This document shows positions 16,380 through 24,521 of a DNA stretch of 64,000 nt, in pieces. Position 1 is the first letter of the stretch, and each line of letters begins with the position of its first letter. The translations under genes were made by a program, and so were the position numbers. The notes under the pieces are model-generated. The model was not told the origin of the DNA. It saw only the letters and a list, made by a program, of their open reading frames with translations, and made no database searches. The DNA comes from JBKEDF01 sp047975325 (GTDB lineage: Bacteria > Pseudomonadota > Alphaproteobacteria > Rhodobacterales > Rhodobacteraceae): NCBI GenBank assembly GCA_047975325.1, contig JBKEDF010000041.1, forward strand, positions 1 to 64,000, given 5' to 3'.

Positions 16380-17291
16380 ATGGATACCCGCCGCCTTGCC
16401 GCATTCGTCAAGGTCGTGGATGTCGGAAGTGTCACGCGTGCGGCAGGTATCCTGAACGTCGCGCAGCCGGGGCTCAGTCAACAGATCCTGAGCCTTGAAC
16501 ATGAATTCAAGACCCGTCTTCTGGACCGCAGCCCACGCGGCGTGACCCCGACGCCGGCGGGCCGGACACTTTATCGTCATGCGCAACGGATCCTGCGCCA
16601 GATCGATGAGGCGATGGTGAATGTGCAGGAGGCGGATCGGGAACTGAAGGGGCATGTGTCGGTCGGGTTGACGGCCTGGAGCACGGCCTCGATCCTCGCC
16701 CCGGACCTGATCCGTGCGGTGCGGCGCGAATATCCGGGCATTCTGCTTCAGGTTTGTGATACATTCCCTGTTCCGTTCAGCGAAATGGTGCTGAAAGGAC
16801 AATTGGACATGGCCTATATCTATGGCGGGGTCATGTCGCGTGGGCTTGATTATCAGGATTGCGGGACGGAGAGGTTCGTGCTTGTCCTGCCCCGATCCGC
16901 AGGGATTGTCCCGGAAGGTCCAATCGATGCAGGGGTGCTGGCGCAGCTTCCCTTGATCATGCCGCCGCTGACATCGTTTCAGCGTCAGCTTGTGGAACGT
17001 ATCTGCGCAACGGTCGACAAGAAACCAAATGTCGTGTCCGAGGTCTATACGCTGGAAGTCCTGGGCGCGATTCTGGAAAGTGGGGTGGGTGGGGCGGTCG
17101 TGCCGGAACCGATTGCCGCATTGCTGGCAGGCCGCACGCAACTTGACCTTTTCCCACTTGCGACGGAAATGACCTTGCCGTTGGTGGTCTGTCTTGCCAA
17201 GGCTGATCAGCTTGTTGGTGCAGCAAAGGCCGTACATCGTATCCTCTTGCAACTGATTGCGGCGCAGGAAAGCAGTCCGGCTGTGTGCTAG
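16380..17291 (+). CDS. LysR-family transcriptional regulator 1
   Basis: This 303-residue LysR regulator has an N-terminal winged helix-turn-helix (residues 1-60, SVTRAAGILNVAQPGLSQQI) and a substrate-binding-like effector domain. The N-terminal 75 residues are nearly the same as those of the second LysR protein at 25715-26638, so the two are paralogues. It is probably cotranscribed with pxpA, which ends 4 bases before it. It runs tail to tail with dctM of the second TRAP system, leaving only 8 bases between the stops. It probably controls pxpA and the neighbouring transporter genes. Confidence 0.88.
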   Translation: MDTRRLAAFVKVVDVGSVTRAAGILNVAQPGLSQQILSLEHEFKTRLLDRSPRGVTPTPAGRTLYRHAQRILRQIDEAMVNVQEADRELKGHVSVGLTAWSTASILAPDLIRAVRREYPGILLQVCDTFPVPFSEMVLKGQLDMAYIYGGVMSRGLDYQDCGTERFVLVLPRSAGIVPEGPIDAGVLAQLPLIMPPLTSFQRQLVERICATVDKKPNVVSEVYTLEVLGAILESGVGGAVVPEPIAALLAGRTQLDLFPLATEMTLPLVVCLAKADQLVGAAKAVHRILLQLIAAQESSPAVC

Positions 17292-17299
17292 CTGGGCAG

Positions 17300-18604
17300 T
17301 CAGCCGATCAATACGCGGGGCAGCCATGTTGCAATGGCCGGAAACTGTACCAGCAGGAAGACCGCAAAGGCAAGCAGCAACAGAAATGGCAGCGTCACCC
17401 AGGCAATATAGCCGATCCGGTCCCCGGTCAGCCCGTTGATGACGAACAGGTTAAATCCCACCGGGGGCGTTACCTGTGACATCTCAACCGCGATGATGAT
17501 GAAGATCCCGAACCACAGCGGATCAAACCCTGCTGATGCGGCCAGGGGCAGAAAGACGGGCAGGGTCGTGACAATCATGGAAAAGCCGTCCATGAAACAG
17601 CCCAGCAGAAGATAGACCAACAGCATGATCCCGATCAGCGCCAGCGGTGGCAGTTCCAACCCCCCGACCCAGCCATTGATCAAGGCGGGATAGCCGAGGA
17701 TCGTGCTTGTGGTGCTCAGCACTGTGGCTCCCATCATGATCAGCCCGATCATGGCGCAGGTGCGGGCGGAACCGACGGCAACCTGATGCAGGACCGTTCG
17801 GGTCAACCGTCCGTCGAGCCAGGAAATTGTCGCCGCGCCGACCACACCGATGGCGGCAGCCTCGCTGGGTGTGGCGATGCCGAAATACATGGAACCCAGC
17901 GTAAAGAAGATCAGCAGGAAGACCGGGGCCAGCCGGCGTGAAGCCCGCAGCCGGTCAACAAGGCGCATTCCTTCAAAATTTTCATCATCCGGCGGGGCGA
18001 GGCCGGGATCCAGCCAGGCGCGCAGCATGATATAGCTTCCGTAAAGCGATGCGACCATCAGCCCGGGCAGGATACCGGCCGCAAACAGGCGCAGCACCGA
18101 TTCCTGTGCCAAAACGCCATAGATGATCATGATGGTGGAGGGCGGGATCAGAAAACCCAATGTCCCGGCGCCGGCCAGGGAACCGATGGCGATATCGCGC
18201 CGGTAGCCACGGCGCAGAAGCTCCGTCAGTGACATTCGCCCCACGACCTGGGTTGTCGCTGCCGATGATCCGGAAATCGATGCGAATACCGTGCAGGCGA
18301 TGATATTGACGTGCAAAAGCCGCCCCGGAAGCAGTTGCGCCCAGGGCGCCAATCCCGAAAACAGCAGCTGCGACAGCCGCGTGCGGACCAGAAATTCCCC
18401 CATGATGATGAAAAGCGGCAGGGCAACCAGATCGGGGGTGGTCAGGATATTCAGGCTGTATTGGCTAAGCAGTGAACCAAGCGGAACGCTGGTGAAGAAC
18501 ATCAGGACCAAGGCGGCGGAAATCAGAAGTGCCAGCCCGACCCAGACCCCGAGGCCCAGCGTCAAGACAAGGGATGCAAGCAGCAAGAGGGCGGAGCCGG
18601 ACAT
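17300..18604 (-). CDS. dctM: TRAP transporter large permease DctM (second system)
   Basis: This is the large permease, 434 residues, of a TRAP system read leftward. DctM motifs are visible: ISGSSAATTQVVGRMSL near residue 119, FLIPPSTIMIIYGVL near residue 152, TPSEAAAIGVVG near residue 229 and MSQVTPPVGFNLFVI near the C-terminus. It has the same length as, and is clearly paralogous to, the DctM at 23187-24491. AGGAAA precedes the ATG. It is the last gene of the SDR-dctP-dctQ-dctM operon. Confidence 0.92.
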   Translation of the reverse strand: MSGSALLLLASLVLTLGLGVWVGLALLISAALVLMFFTSVPLGSLLSQYSLNILTTPDLVALPLFIIMGEFLVRTRLSQLLFSGLAPWAQLLPGRLLHVNIIACTVFASISGSSAATTQVVGRMSLTELLRRGYRRDIAIGSLAGAGTLGFLIPPSTIMIIYGVLAQESVLRLFAAGILPGLMVASLYGSYIMLRAWLDPGLAPPDDENFEGMRLVDRLRASRRLAPVFLLIFFTLGSMYFGIATPSEAAAIGVVGAATISWLDGRLTRTVLHQVAVGSARTCAMIGLIMMGATVLSTTSTILGYPALINGWVGGLELPPLALIGIMLLVYLLLGCFMDGFSMIVTTLPVFLPLAASAGFDPLWFGIFIIIAVEMSQVTPPVGFNLFVINGLTGDRIGYIAWVTLPFLLLLAFAVFLLVQFPAIATWLPRVLIG

Positions 18605-18626
18605 GGGGATTTCCTGTCGAAAGGGG

Positions 18627-19226
18627 TTATTCCGTCGGGGTGTCCACGAGATCGCGCTGGAATTCGGCCTCCTGACCGGTCAGGAGCGAAAAGAAACGGG
18701 CAAGCGCCTGAAGCGCGAAAAGTGCCATGGCAATGGCAAAGGCGGCTTCGGGCAGCCAGAGGGGCGTCAGGCTCGCGGTTGAAACACTGCCGCTTTGAAA
18801 GGACTGGATGGCACGGGTCAGCAGCGCCTGCGCCAGATGTGAAAGCATGATGACGGCCAGAAGGCTTGCCACCATATCGGCAAGGTGCGCGCCCCGTGGC
18901 GAAAGGTGATCGCGCAGCAATGTCACGCGGATATGCCCGCCCGCGCGCAGCGTTGCGGGCATGGCCAGGACAAAGGCCGCCCCCATCAGATAGCCCGCAT
19001 GTTCCCAGGAGGCTGACATCATCCGGGAAAGCTGGGGAAGCTGCGTGGACAAAAGCCCTGTTGCGACCTGAACCAGCACGATGGCCAGAAGGGCGGCAAG
19101 GCAGGCCACGGCGAGCCAGAGCGCAACACCCGATGCCCGTGTCACCATATGATCGAACCAGAGCGCCAACCGTGCGGCGGATCCGGTGCCAGCAGCCCCG
19201 GATCCTGTGGAGGCGGGTTTCCTCAC
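18627..19226 (-). CDS. dctQ: TRAP transporter small permease DctQ (second system)
   Basis: This 199-residue four-helix subunit starts with a GTG that overlaps the dctP stop by 4 bases (GTGA). Hydrophobic segments lie near 35-60, 75-95, 115-140 and 160-180. The central SWEHAGYLMGAAFVLAMPATLRAGGHIRV region corresponds to the conserved W-E-x-x-x-Y core and the charged loop of the family. It resembles the DctQ at 22521-23108 in the same segment (WEYGAYLMG, LRAGRHIRL). Confidence 0.88.
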   Translation of the reverse strand: MRKPASTGSGAAGTGSAARLALWFDHMVTRASGVALWLAVACLAALLAIVLVQVATGLLSTQLPQLSRMMSASWEHAGYLMGAAFVLAMPATLRAGGHIRVTLLRDHLSPRGAHLADMVASLLAVIMLSHLAQALLTRAIQSFQSGSVSTASLTPLWLPEAAFAIAMALFALQALARFFSLLTGQEAEFQRDLVDTPTE

Positions 19227-20230
19227 CGCCCGACTTCCTTCAGGTAATCGGCCACGATCGGTTGTGAACCGGGCATATCGGCGAGCTTTTCATCCAGAAG
19301 GGGGCGGGTCCGTTCCAGCATCTCGTTCCGCATTTCCGGTGGATAGTTCACGACCTGCATCCCGTTTTCCTCCAGGACCTTCAGCGCATCCGTGCCTTGT
19401 GCGGCTGAAAGCGCCCAGAACTCTGGCTGAAGCTCTGTCGCGAGTGCCTCGATTTTTGCCTGATCCTCGGGCGCGATGCGATTCCAGGCATCAAGATTGA
19501 TTGTCACGATATGGCTCAACCCGGTTCCGTTCACCAGATAAACATATTTCATGAATTCCCAGAAACGCCCATCCACCGCCGAAGTGGCCGATGTCAGCAC
19601 CGCATCGACACGTTTGGAGGCCAGCGCCGGAATGACCTCGCCCCAGGGCATGAAGATCCCTGCAAGACCAAGCGCGTTGAGCACGTCAACGCCGCTCTTG
19701 TCGCCTGCGCGTGCCTTGAGGTTTGCAAGGCCTGCCAGGGTGTCGGTTTCAACATTGGTATAAAGATATTGCGACGGGGTTGGCACCAGATACAGGAATT
19801 TCTGGTTATATTCCGCGGCGACCTCATCAAAGGCCGGGCGCAGGTACTTGTGCAGCATGGCCAGTTCTTCCTGGTTGTTGACGAGGAAAGGCAGCCCTTC
19901 GGTGTCGAAGATCCGGTCTTCCCCGTTTTGCTGCACGCCGGGCATGTTGGCCATCGGAACCAGACCGTCGCGCACCGCGGTCAGCAATTCCGGCCCCTTG
20001 AAGCCGAGCGCACCCCCCGCCAGAACGGTGATCTGCACGCGGCCTTCGGTCAATTCGGCAATCTTTTCGGCAAATTTCTTTTCGGCCGTGACCATGAAAT
20101 TCGAATCCGGCAACACGTCGGCCAGGTTCATCGCCACATTCTGGGCCCAGGTCGCCGGCGCAGTCAGCGTCATGACGGCGACAAGGCAGGATAAAGCTAG
20201 TCCTTTGACATAATTCGACTGGTTTTTCAT
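19223..20230 (-). CDS. dctP: TRAP transporter substrate-binding protein DctP (second system)
   Basis: This periplasmic binding protein has 335 residues and a Sec-type signal peptide (about residues 1-30, cut after WAQ). Shared blocks with the third-system DctP include GGALGFKGPE, NGEDRIFDTEGLPFLV and DGRFWEFMKYVY. The ATG at 20230 follows AGGAGTGACC; a GTG two codons upstream is the alternative. An SDR gene precedes it, with two stem-loops in the gap. The shared subfamily suggests chemically related ligands for the two systems, probably carboxylates linked to PxpABC chemistry. Confidence 0.9.
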   Translation of the reverse strand: MKNQSNYVKGLALSCLVAVMTLTAPATWAQNVAMNLADVLPDSNFMVTAEKKFAEKIAELTEGRVQITVLAGGALGFKGPELLTAVRDGLVPMANMPGVQQNGEDRIFDTEGLPFLVNNQEELAMLHKYLRPAFDEVAAEYNQKFLYLVPTPSQYLYTNVETDTLAGLANLKARAGDKSGVDVLNALGLAGIFMPWGEVIPALASKRVDAVLTSATSAVDGRFWEFMKYVYLVNGTGLSHIVTINLDAWNRIAPEDQAKIEALATELQPEFWALSAAQGTDALKVLEENGMQVVNYPPEMRNEMLERTRPLLDEKLADMPGSQPIVADYLKEVGR

Positions 20231-20247
20231 GGTCACTCCTGTTGTGG

Positions 20248-20315
20248 CCCCGGGGATGATCGGTATCCCCCGGGGAAAAGCGCCGGAGATCCCGGCAATC
20301 CGGCTGTCTTGCCGG
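20248..20315 (-). other. Two stem-loops in the SDR-dctP gap
   Basis: Read leftward, the 90-base gap holds first a 7-bp stem (CCGGCAA/TTGCCGG, about 20292-20315). It then holds a strong GC stem (CCCCGGGGAT at 20248-20257 against ATCCCCCGGGG at 20265-20275, one bulged base). They lie just before the dctP ribosome binding site. Likely roles are processing or differential stability of the dctP message. Confidence 0.5.
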
Positions 20316-20320
20316 TTATT

Positions 20321-21013
20321 TCAGAGCATCGGTTCGAACTGGCAATGTACCAGCAATTCCGACACTGCTGCATTATCGGGCAGGCGAAGGGCGGTTTCGA
20401 TAAGCTCCGCGATATCTTCGGGTCGTGACATTTCGTGACGTGGGATTTCGTCATCGGCAAGGGTCATGTCGGTGGCGACATAGCCGGGGCAGATCAGGGT
20501 TGAACGGATGCCGTCGGCCCGGCCTTCGCGGCGGATGCCATGGTTGAGGGCGGCAACCGCGTGTTTTGTCATCGCATAGCCGATATTGGACCCGACCCGT
20601 TTGCTGGACAGCGATCCCATCAGGATCACCCGGCCATGTCCCGCCTGTGCCAGCCAGGGCCGTGCGGCACGGATCAGTCGCAGCGGCCCCATCACATTGA
20701 CGCGCCACATCTGTTCCAGCAGGGTTTCATCTTCGTCGAAGGCAAGTACCTTCGGGTTGATCCCGGCTGCGGCAACGATGCCGTCTATGCGCCCGAACCG
20801 CGCAATCGTGGCGTTGACCCAGGCCTGGGGGCTTGCAGCATCTTCCGCATCATAGGCGGTGGCAAGGGCGCGTTCGCCCTCCGGAAAGGACGATGGATTG
20901 CGCACCCCGCCCGACACCCGGTACCCGCAGGCAATCAACTTGTCAGCGACTGCGCGACCGATCCCACGATTGGCACCGGATACCATGATAACGCGATCAG
21001 CGATGTCAAGCAT
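20321..21013 (-). CDS. Short-chain dehydrogenase/reductase (SDR) 1
   Basis: This classical SDR has 230 residues. The NAD(P) motif is MVSGANRGIGRAV (residues 8-20), the NAG-like motif is AAAGIN, and the catalytic Tyr-Lys pair is YAMTK near residues 153-157 with an upstream serine in GSLSSKR. The ATG at 21013 is preceded by AGGGAG; longer in-frame starts lack one. It is the first gene of the leftward operon with the second TRAP system, so it probably acts on the imported compound or its product. Substrate unknown. Confidence 0.85.
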   Translation of the reverse strand: MLDIADRVIMVSGANRGIGRAVADKLIACGYRVSGGVRNPSSFPEGERALATAYDAEDAASPQAWVNATIARFGRIDGIVAAAGINPKVLAFDEDETLLEQMWRVNVMGPLRLIRAARPWLAQAGHGRVILMGSLSSKRVGSNIGYAMTKHAVAALNHGIRREGRADGIRSTLICPGYVATDMTLADDEIPRHEMSRPEDIAELIETALRLPDNAAVSELLVHCQFEPML

Positions 21014-21450
21014 ATGGCAACTCCCTTTTATGACTTTCGCATATCCCCGGGGCTTGCGTCCGGTATCATGGAGGCATCCCGCCATCCTGCCTTGCCCGGG
21101 CGGGTGCCCGGCAAAAGATGCGGCCAAGGATCACGGCGGATATACGTTCATTTTTGTCTCCTGTTGAGCCTAGGGGCGCAGGCAAGGTTTGAAACAATAG
21201 AAATTAGCAATGGACCAAACGTGAATCCTTCTGCCCGGGCGGCCAGCCTGGTCAATCCCCCTGATTCAATCCCCTGACCGTGGGGCCAGCCATAAGAATT
21301 GGCGTTTGCTCCATCACCAACCGCTCTTGTGAGGCGTGGCGGGCGTTGGCGTAGGCTTCCTGCATTGGGGGGACAGCGACAATCAGACTGCCGCAAGAGC
21401 GTCTCTTAGCACCGGGTTACGCGGTGTCAATCCAACAAGGAGCGGAGGAA
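21014..21450. promoter_or_regulatory. Divergent intergenic region between two TRAP operons
   Basis: This 437-base gap contains no credible gene. It must carry the promoters of the leftward SDR-TRAP operon and the rightward TRAP-aminotransferase operon. A relatively AT-rich patch lies at 21140-21225 (AGGTTTGAAACAATAG). GGAGG just before 21451 is the ribosome binding site of the next dctP. Either of the two LysR paralogues could bind here. I found no clear long dyad. Confidence 0.4.
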
Positions 21451-22464
21451 ATGAACATGAAGACCAATCGCCGGACCCTGATTCTGGGGGGGATTTCGAT
21501 GGCCGCCGTGGGAAGCGTATCGCTGCCACGGATGGCCCAGGCCCAGACCAAGCTCGACCTGTCGGAAGTACTGCCGGAAGATAATTGGCAGACCATCGAA
21601 ATTCGCAAATTCGCACAGACGGTTTCCGACAGGACTGACGGTGCGCTGACCATCAATATCCATTCGGGCGGTGCGCTTGGCTTCAAGGGGCCGGAGCACC
21701 TTCAGTCGGTGGCGAACGGGCTGGTTCCCATGGCGGATCTTCTGGCTGCGCAGGCTGCGGGCAATGCGCCGATCCTCAAACTTGAAAACATGCCCTTCCT
21801 CGTCGAATCCCCTGAAGAACTGACGATCCTGCACAAGCATCTCAAGCCCGAATTTGACAAGGTTGCGGAACAGTTCAATCAGAAATTCCTGACCACCATG
21901 CCTTCACCGCAAAATTCCATCTTCATGAAGGAGAAGGCGGAATCGCTTGATGCCCTGCAGGGCATCAAGGTCCGCGCCGCCGATATGACCGGCAAGGAAA
22001 CCTTCGACTATCTTGGCTTTACCGGCGTGCAGATCCCGTGGGGTGAACTGATCCCGGCGCTTGCGACGGGCCGTGTCGAAGGGGTTGGCACCTCGCCGAC
22101 CTCGGCGGTGGACGGCAAATTCTGGGAATTTCTGAAATATGTATACCCGACCAACCATATCTGGGCGACGAACTTCCTGAGCATCGGGTTGGAATACTGG
22201 AACGCGCTGGCGCCGGAACTGCAACAGGCCCTGCTGGAGGCATCCGAGGAATGGCAGCCGAAATTCTGGGCAGCCTCCAAGGCAAAGGGCGATGCGGCCA
22301 ACCAGACCCTGGTTGAGAACGGCATGGAAATCATCGAGATCCCACCCGAGATGATGGCGGAGATGCAGGAACGCACCAAGCCCATGGTTCAGGCCTATAT
22401 CGAGGAAGTGCCCGAAGCCGGGCCGATCATCGAAGCCTATCTGAAGGAAGTCGGCCGCGGCTGA
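21451..22464 (+). CDS. dctP: TRAP transporter substrate-binding protein DctP (third system), Tat-type signal
   Basis: This binding protein has 337 residues and is paralogous to the DctP at 19223-20230 (GGALGFKGPE, ILHKHLKPEF, DGKFWEFLKYVYP, AYLKEVGRG). Its leader differs: NRRTLILGG near residues 6-14 is a twin-arginine motif, followed by a hydrophobic stretch and a cut near AQA at about residue 32. Export in a folded state by the Tat system is therefore likely. ATG 21451 follows GGAGCGGAGGAA. dctQ and dctM follow, after an 11-bp stem-loop. Confidence 0.9.
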   Translation: MNMKTNRRTLILGGISMAAVGSVSLPRMAQAQTKLDLSEVLPEDNWQTIEIRKFAQTVSDRTDGALTINIHSGGALGFKGPEHLQSVANGLVPMADLLAAQAAGNAPILKLENMPFLVESPEELTILHKHLKPEFDKVAEQFNQKFLTTMPSPQNSIFMKEKAESLDALQGIKVRAADMTGKETFDYLGFTGVQIPWGELIPALATGRVEGVGTSPTSAVDGKFWEFLKYVYPTNHIWATNFLSIGLEYWNALAPELQQALLEASEEWQPKFWAASKAKGDAANQTLVENGMEIIEIPPEMMAEMQERTKPMVQAYIEEVPEAGPIIEAYLKEVGRG

Positions 22465-22473
22465 GAAATAATT

Positions 22474-22500
22474 TCCCGCAGCCGTCATGCGGCTGCGGGA
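22474..22500 (+). other. Stem-loop between dctP and dctQ (third system)
   Basis: A perfect 11-bp stem (TCCCGCAGCCG at 22474-22484, CGGCTGCGGGA at 22490-22500) with a 5-base loop begins 9 bases after the dctP stop. The position and size match the element at 6965-6993. It probably protects the dctP message from 3' decay or attenuates downstream transcription. No T-run follows. Confidence 0.7.
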
Positions 22501-22520
22501 CAGCAGGGGGGCAATCCAGA

Positions 22521-23108
22521 ATGAATCAGGTCACAACGGCCGAAACCAGAATGCCGGGCCCCTTGATGGGGCGCTTTATCGGCTTTGCCGACCGGCTTGC
22601 ATTATGGGGTGGCTATGTCGCCATCACCTGTCTGGTTATCATGGCAGGGCTCATGTTGGCACAGGTCGTCGTGGCCTTCCTGTCCAAGATCTTTCCATCC
22701 GTGCGCGGCGATATTTCCGTTGCCTGGGAATACGGTGCCTATCTGATGGGCACGATGTTCCTGATGGCCAGTGCGATAACGCTGCGGGCCGGGCGGCATA
22801 TCCGGCTGGGTGTCGTTATCCAGAACTGCAGCCCGCGTGTGCTGCGCATGCTGGAGATTTTCTGTTCGCTCATCGCCCTGCTTTTTACCGTCTACCTTAC
22901 CTGGGCGCTTGCCCTTGGGGCCGAACGGGCCTGGAACATGAATACGACCTCGATTGAAAGCAAGACCCCGATCTGGATCCCGCTTGCGGTTTTCAGCCTT
23001 GGAACCGCGCTTCTGGCGCTTCAGTTTGCGATAAGGCTGGTTTCCGCCATTTTCGGCTTTGAGCTGATCAATACGGCACTCAAGGCGGGCGGCGAGATCG
23101 AAGAGTAA
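22521..23108 (+). CDS. dctQ: TRAP transporter small permease DctQ (third system)
   Basis: This is a small permease of 195 residues with four hydrophobic segments. The conserved core is VAWEYGAYLMGTMF near residue 72, followed by LRAGRHIRLG. It lies 56 bases after dctP and 78 bases before dctM, unlike the overlapping arrangement in the other two systems. It is paralogous to the DctQ at 18627-19226 through the same W-E-x-x-x-Y-L-M-G core. Confidence 0.88.
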   Translation: MNQVTTAETRMPGPLMGRFIGFADRLALWGGYVAITCLVIMAGLMLAQVVVAFLSKIFPSVRGDISVAWEYGAYLMGTMFLMASAITLRAGRHIRLGVVIQNCSPRVLRMLEIFCSLIALLFTVYLTWALALGAERAWNMNTTSIESKTPIWIPLAVFSLGTALLALQFAIRLVSAIFGFELINTALKAGGEIEE

Positions 23109-23186
23109 CGACCGGCACCACTGCCACCGCACCGAACAGCGGGCATCCCATGCCGACCGAACCCCATTTTCTACCGGAGTACCGAC

Positions 23187-24491
23187 ATGCTGGCCATCAG
23201 CCTGACCCTCGTCTTCCTCATCTTTGGCCTGCTTGCGGCAGGGGAATGGGTCGGGCTGACACTGATTATTGCCGGCAGCGTGACGGCAGTTCTGTTCAGC
23301 GGCATCCCGGTGGACCGCCTGATCCCGCAATATGCGTTCAACGTCTTTACCACCTCGGAACTGATCGCCTTGCCGCTTTATATCCTGATGGGGGAAATCC
23401 TGTTCCGTACCCGCCTGTCGCAGGCATTGTTCAACGGGTTGGCGCCATGGGCCGGGCTTTTGCCGGGGCGGCTTTTGCATATGAACGTTCTGGCCTGTTC
23501 GGTCTTTGCCGCGATTTCCGGTTCTTCGGCGGCAACAACGCAGGTGGTTGGAAAGATGTCCCTGTCGGAACTTTTGCGCCGGGGTTATTCACCTGCCATC
23601 GCGACAGGCAGCCTTGCCGGTTCCGGGACGCTGGGTTTTCTGATCCCGCCCTCCACCATCATGATTATCTATGGGGTGTTGGCGAATGAGTCGATCCTGC
23701 GATTGTTTGCGGGCGGGTTGATCCCGGGGATGCTGCTTGCGGGCATATTCATGAGCTGGATCATGGTCCATTGCACCTTGCGCCCCGATGCCGTCCCGGA
23801 AAGCGAACGTGCGCTGGACGATCTTCCGTTTCGTGACCGCGTGGTCGCATTGAAGGACCTGGCGCCGGTCGTGTTTCTCATCCTTTGTGTTCTGGGATCG
23901 ATGTATGCCGGGCTGGCCACCCCGTCCGAGGCCGCTGCCATCGGAGTGGCCGGCGCGCTGATCGTCGCCTGGATCCGCCGTGGCCTCAACCGCAGTTCGA
24001 TCTATGAAATCCTGATGAGTTCGGCCCAGACCTCGGCGATGATGGGGTTGATCATCCTTGGGGCAACGATCCTGGGCAATATCAATTCCTTCCTCGGTGT
24101 GCCGTCATATCTGGCCGAGGTTGTCGATGCCATGGATCTTGCCCCCTTTACGTTGATCGTGGTGCTACTGGTGGTCTATCTGATCCTTGGCTGTTTCCTC
24201 GAAGGTTTTTCAATCATCGTGACAACGCTGCCGGTGGTCTTGCCGTTGGTGGTCGCCGCAGGGTTTGATCCTGTCTGGTTCGGGATCTTCCTGGTGATCG
24301 TGGTCGAAATGGCGCAGATCACGCCGCCGCTTGGTTTCAACCTCTTCATCATCCAATCGCTTACCAACCGGCCATTGACCGAACTGACACGGGTCACCTT
24401 GCCCTATCTGCTGATCATGGTGGCTTTCGTGCTGCTGCTTGCGCTTTATCCGCAGCTTGTGCTGTGGCTTCCTTCCGTTCTTTACGGATAA
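23187..24491 (+). CDS. dctM: TRAP transporter large permease DctM (third system)
   Basis: This is a 434-residue large permease, equal in length to the DctM at 17300-18604. It shares ISGSSAATTQVVGKMSL, FLIPPSTIMIIYGVL, TPSEAAAIGVAG and AQITPPLGFNLFII with it. Many hydrophobic helices are evident. GGAG lies 9 bases before the ATG. It forms an operon with dctP, dctQ and the downstream aminotransferase gene (30-base gap). Confidence 0.92.
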   Translation: MLAISLTLVFLIFGLLAAGEWVGLTLIIAGSVTAVLFSGIPVDRLIPQYAFNVFTTSELIALPLYILMGEILFRTRLSQALFNGLAPWAGLLPGRLLHMNVLACSVFAAISGSSAATTQVVGKMSLSELLRRGYSPAIATGSLAGSGTLGFLIPPSTIMIIYGVLANESILRLFAGGLIPGMLLAGIFMSWIMVHCTLRPDAVPESERALDDLPFRDRVVALKDLAPVVFLILCVLGSMYAGLATPSEAAAIGVAGALIVAWIRRGLNRSSIYEILMSSAQTSAMMGLIILGATILGNINSFLGVPSYLAEVVDAMDLAPFTLIVVLLVVYLILGCFLEGFSIIVTTLPVVLPLVVAAGFDPVWFGIFLVIVVEMAQITPPLGFNLFIIQSLTNRPLTELTRVTLPYLLIMVAFVLLLALYPQLVLWLPSVLYG

Positions 24492-24521
24492 TCCCAACCC
24501 CCAGTTTTTCAGGAAAGACCA

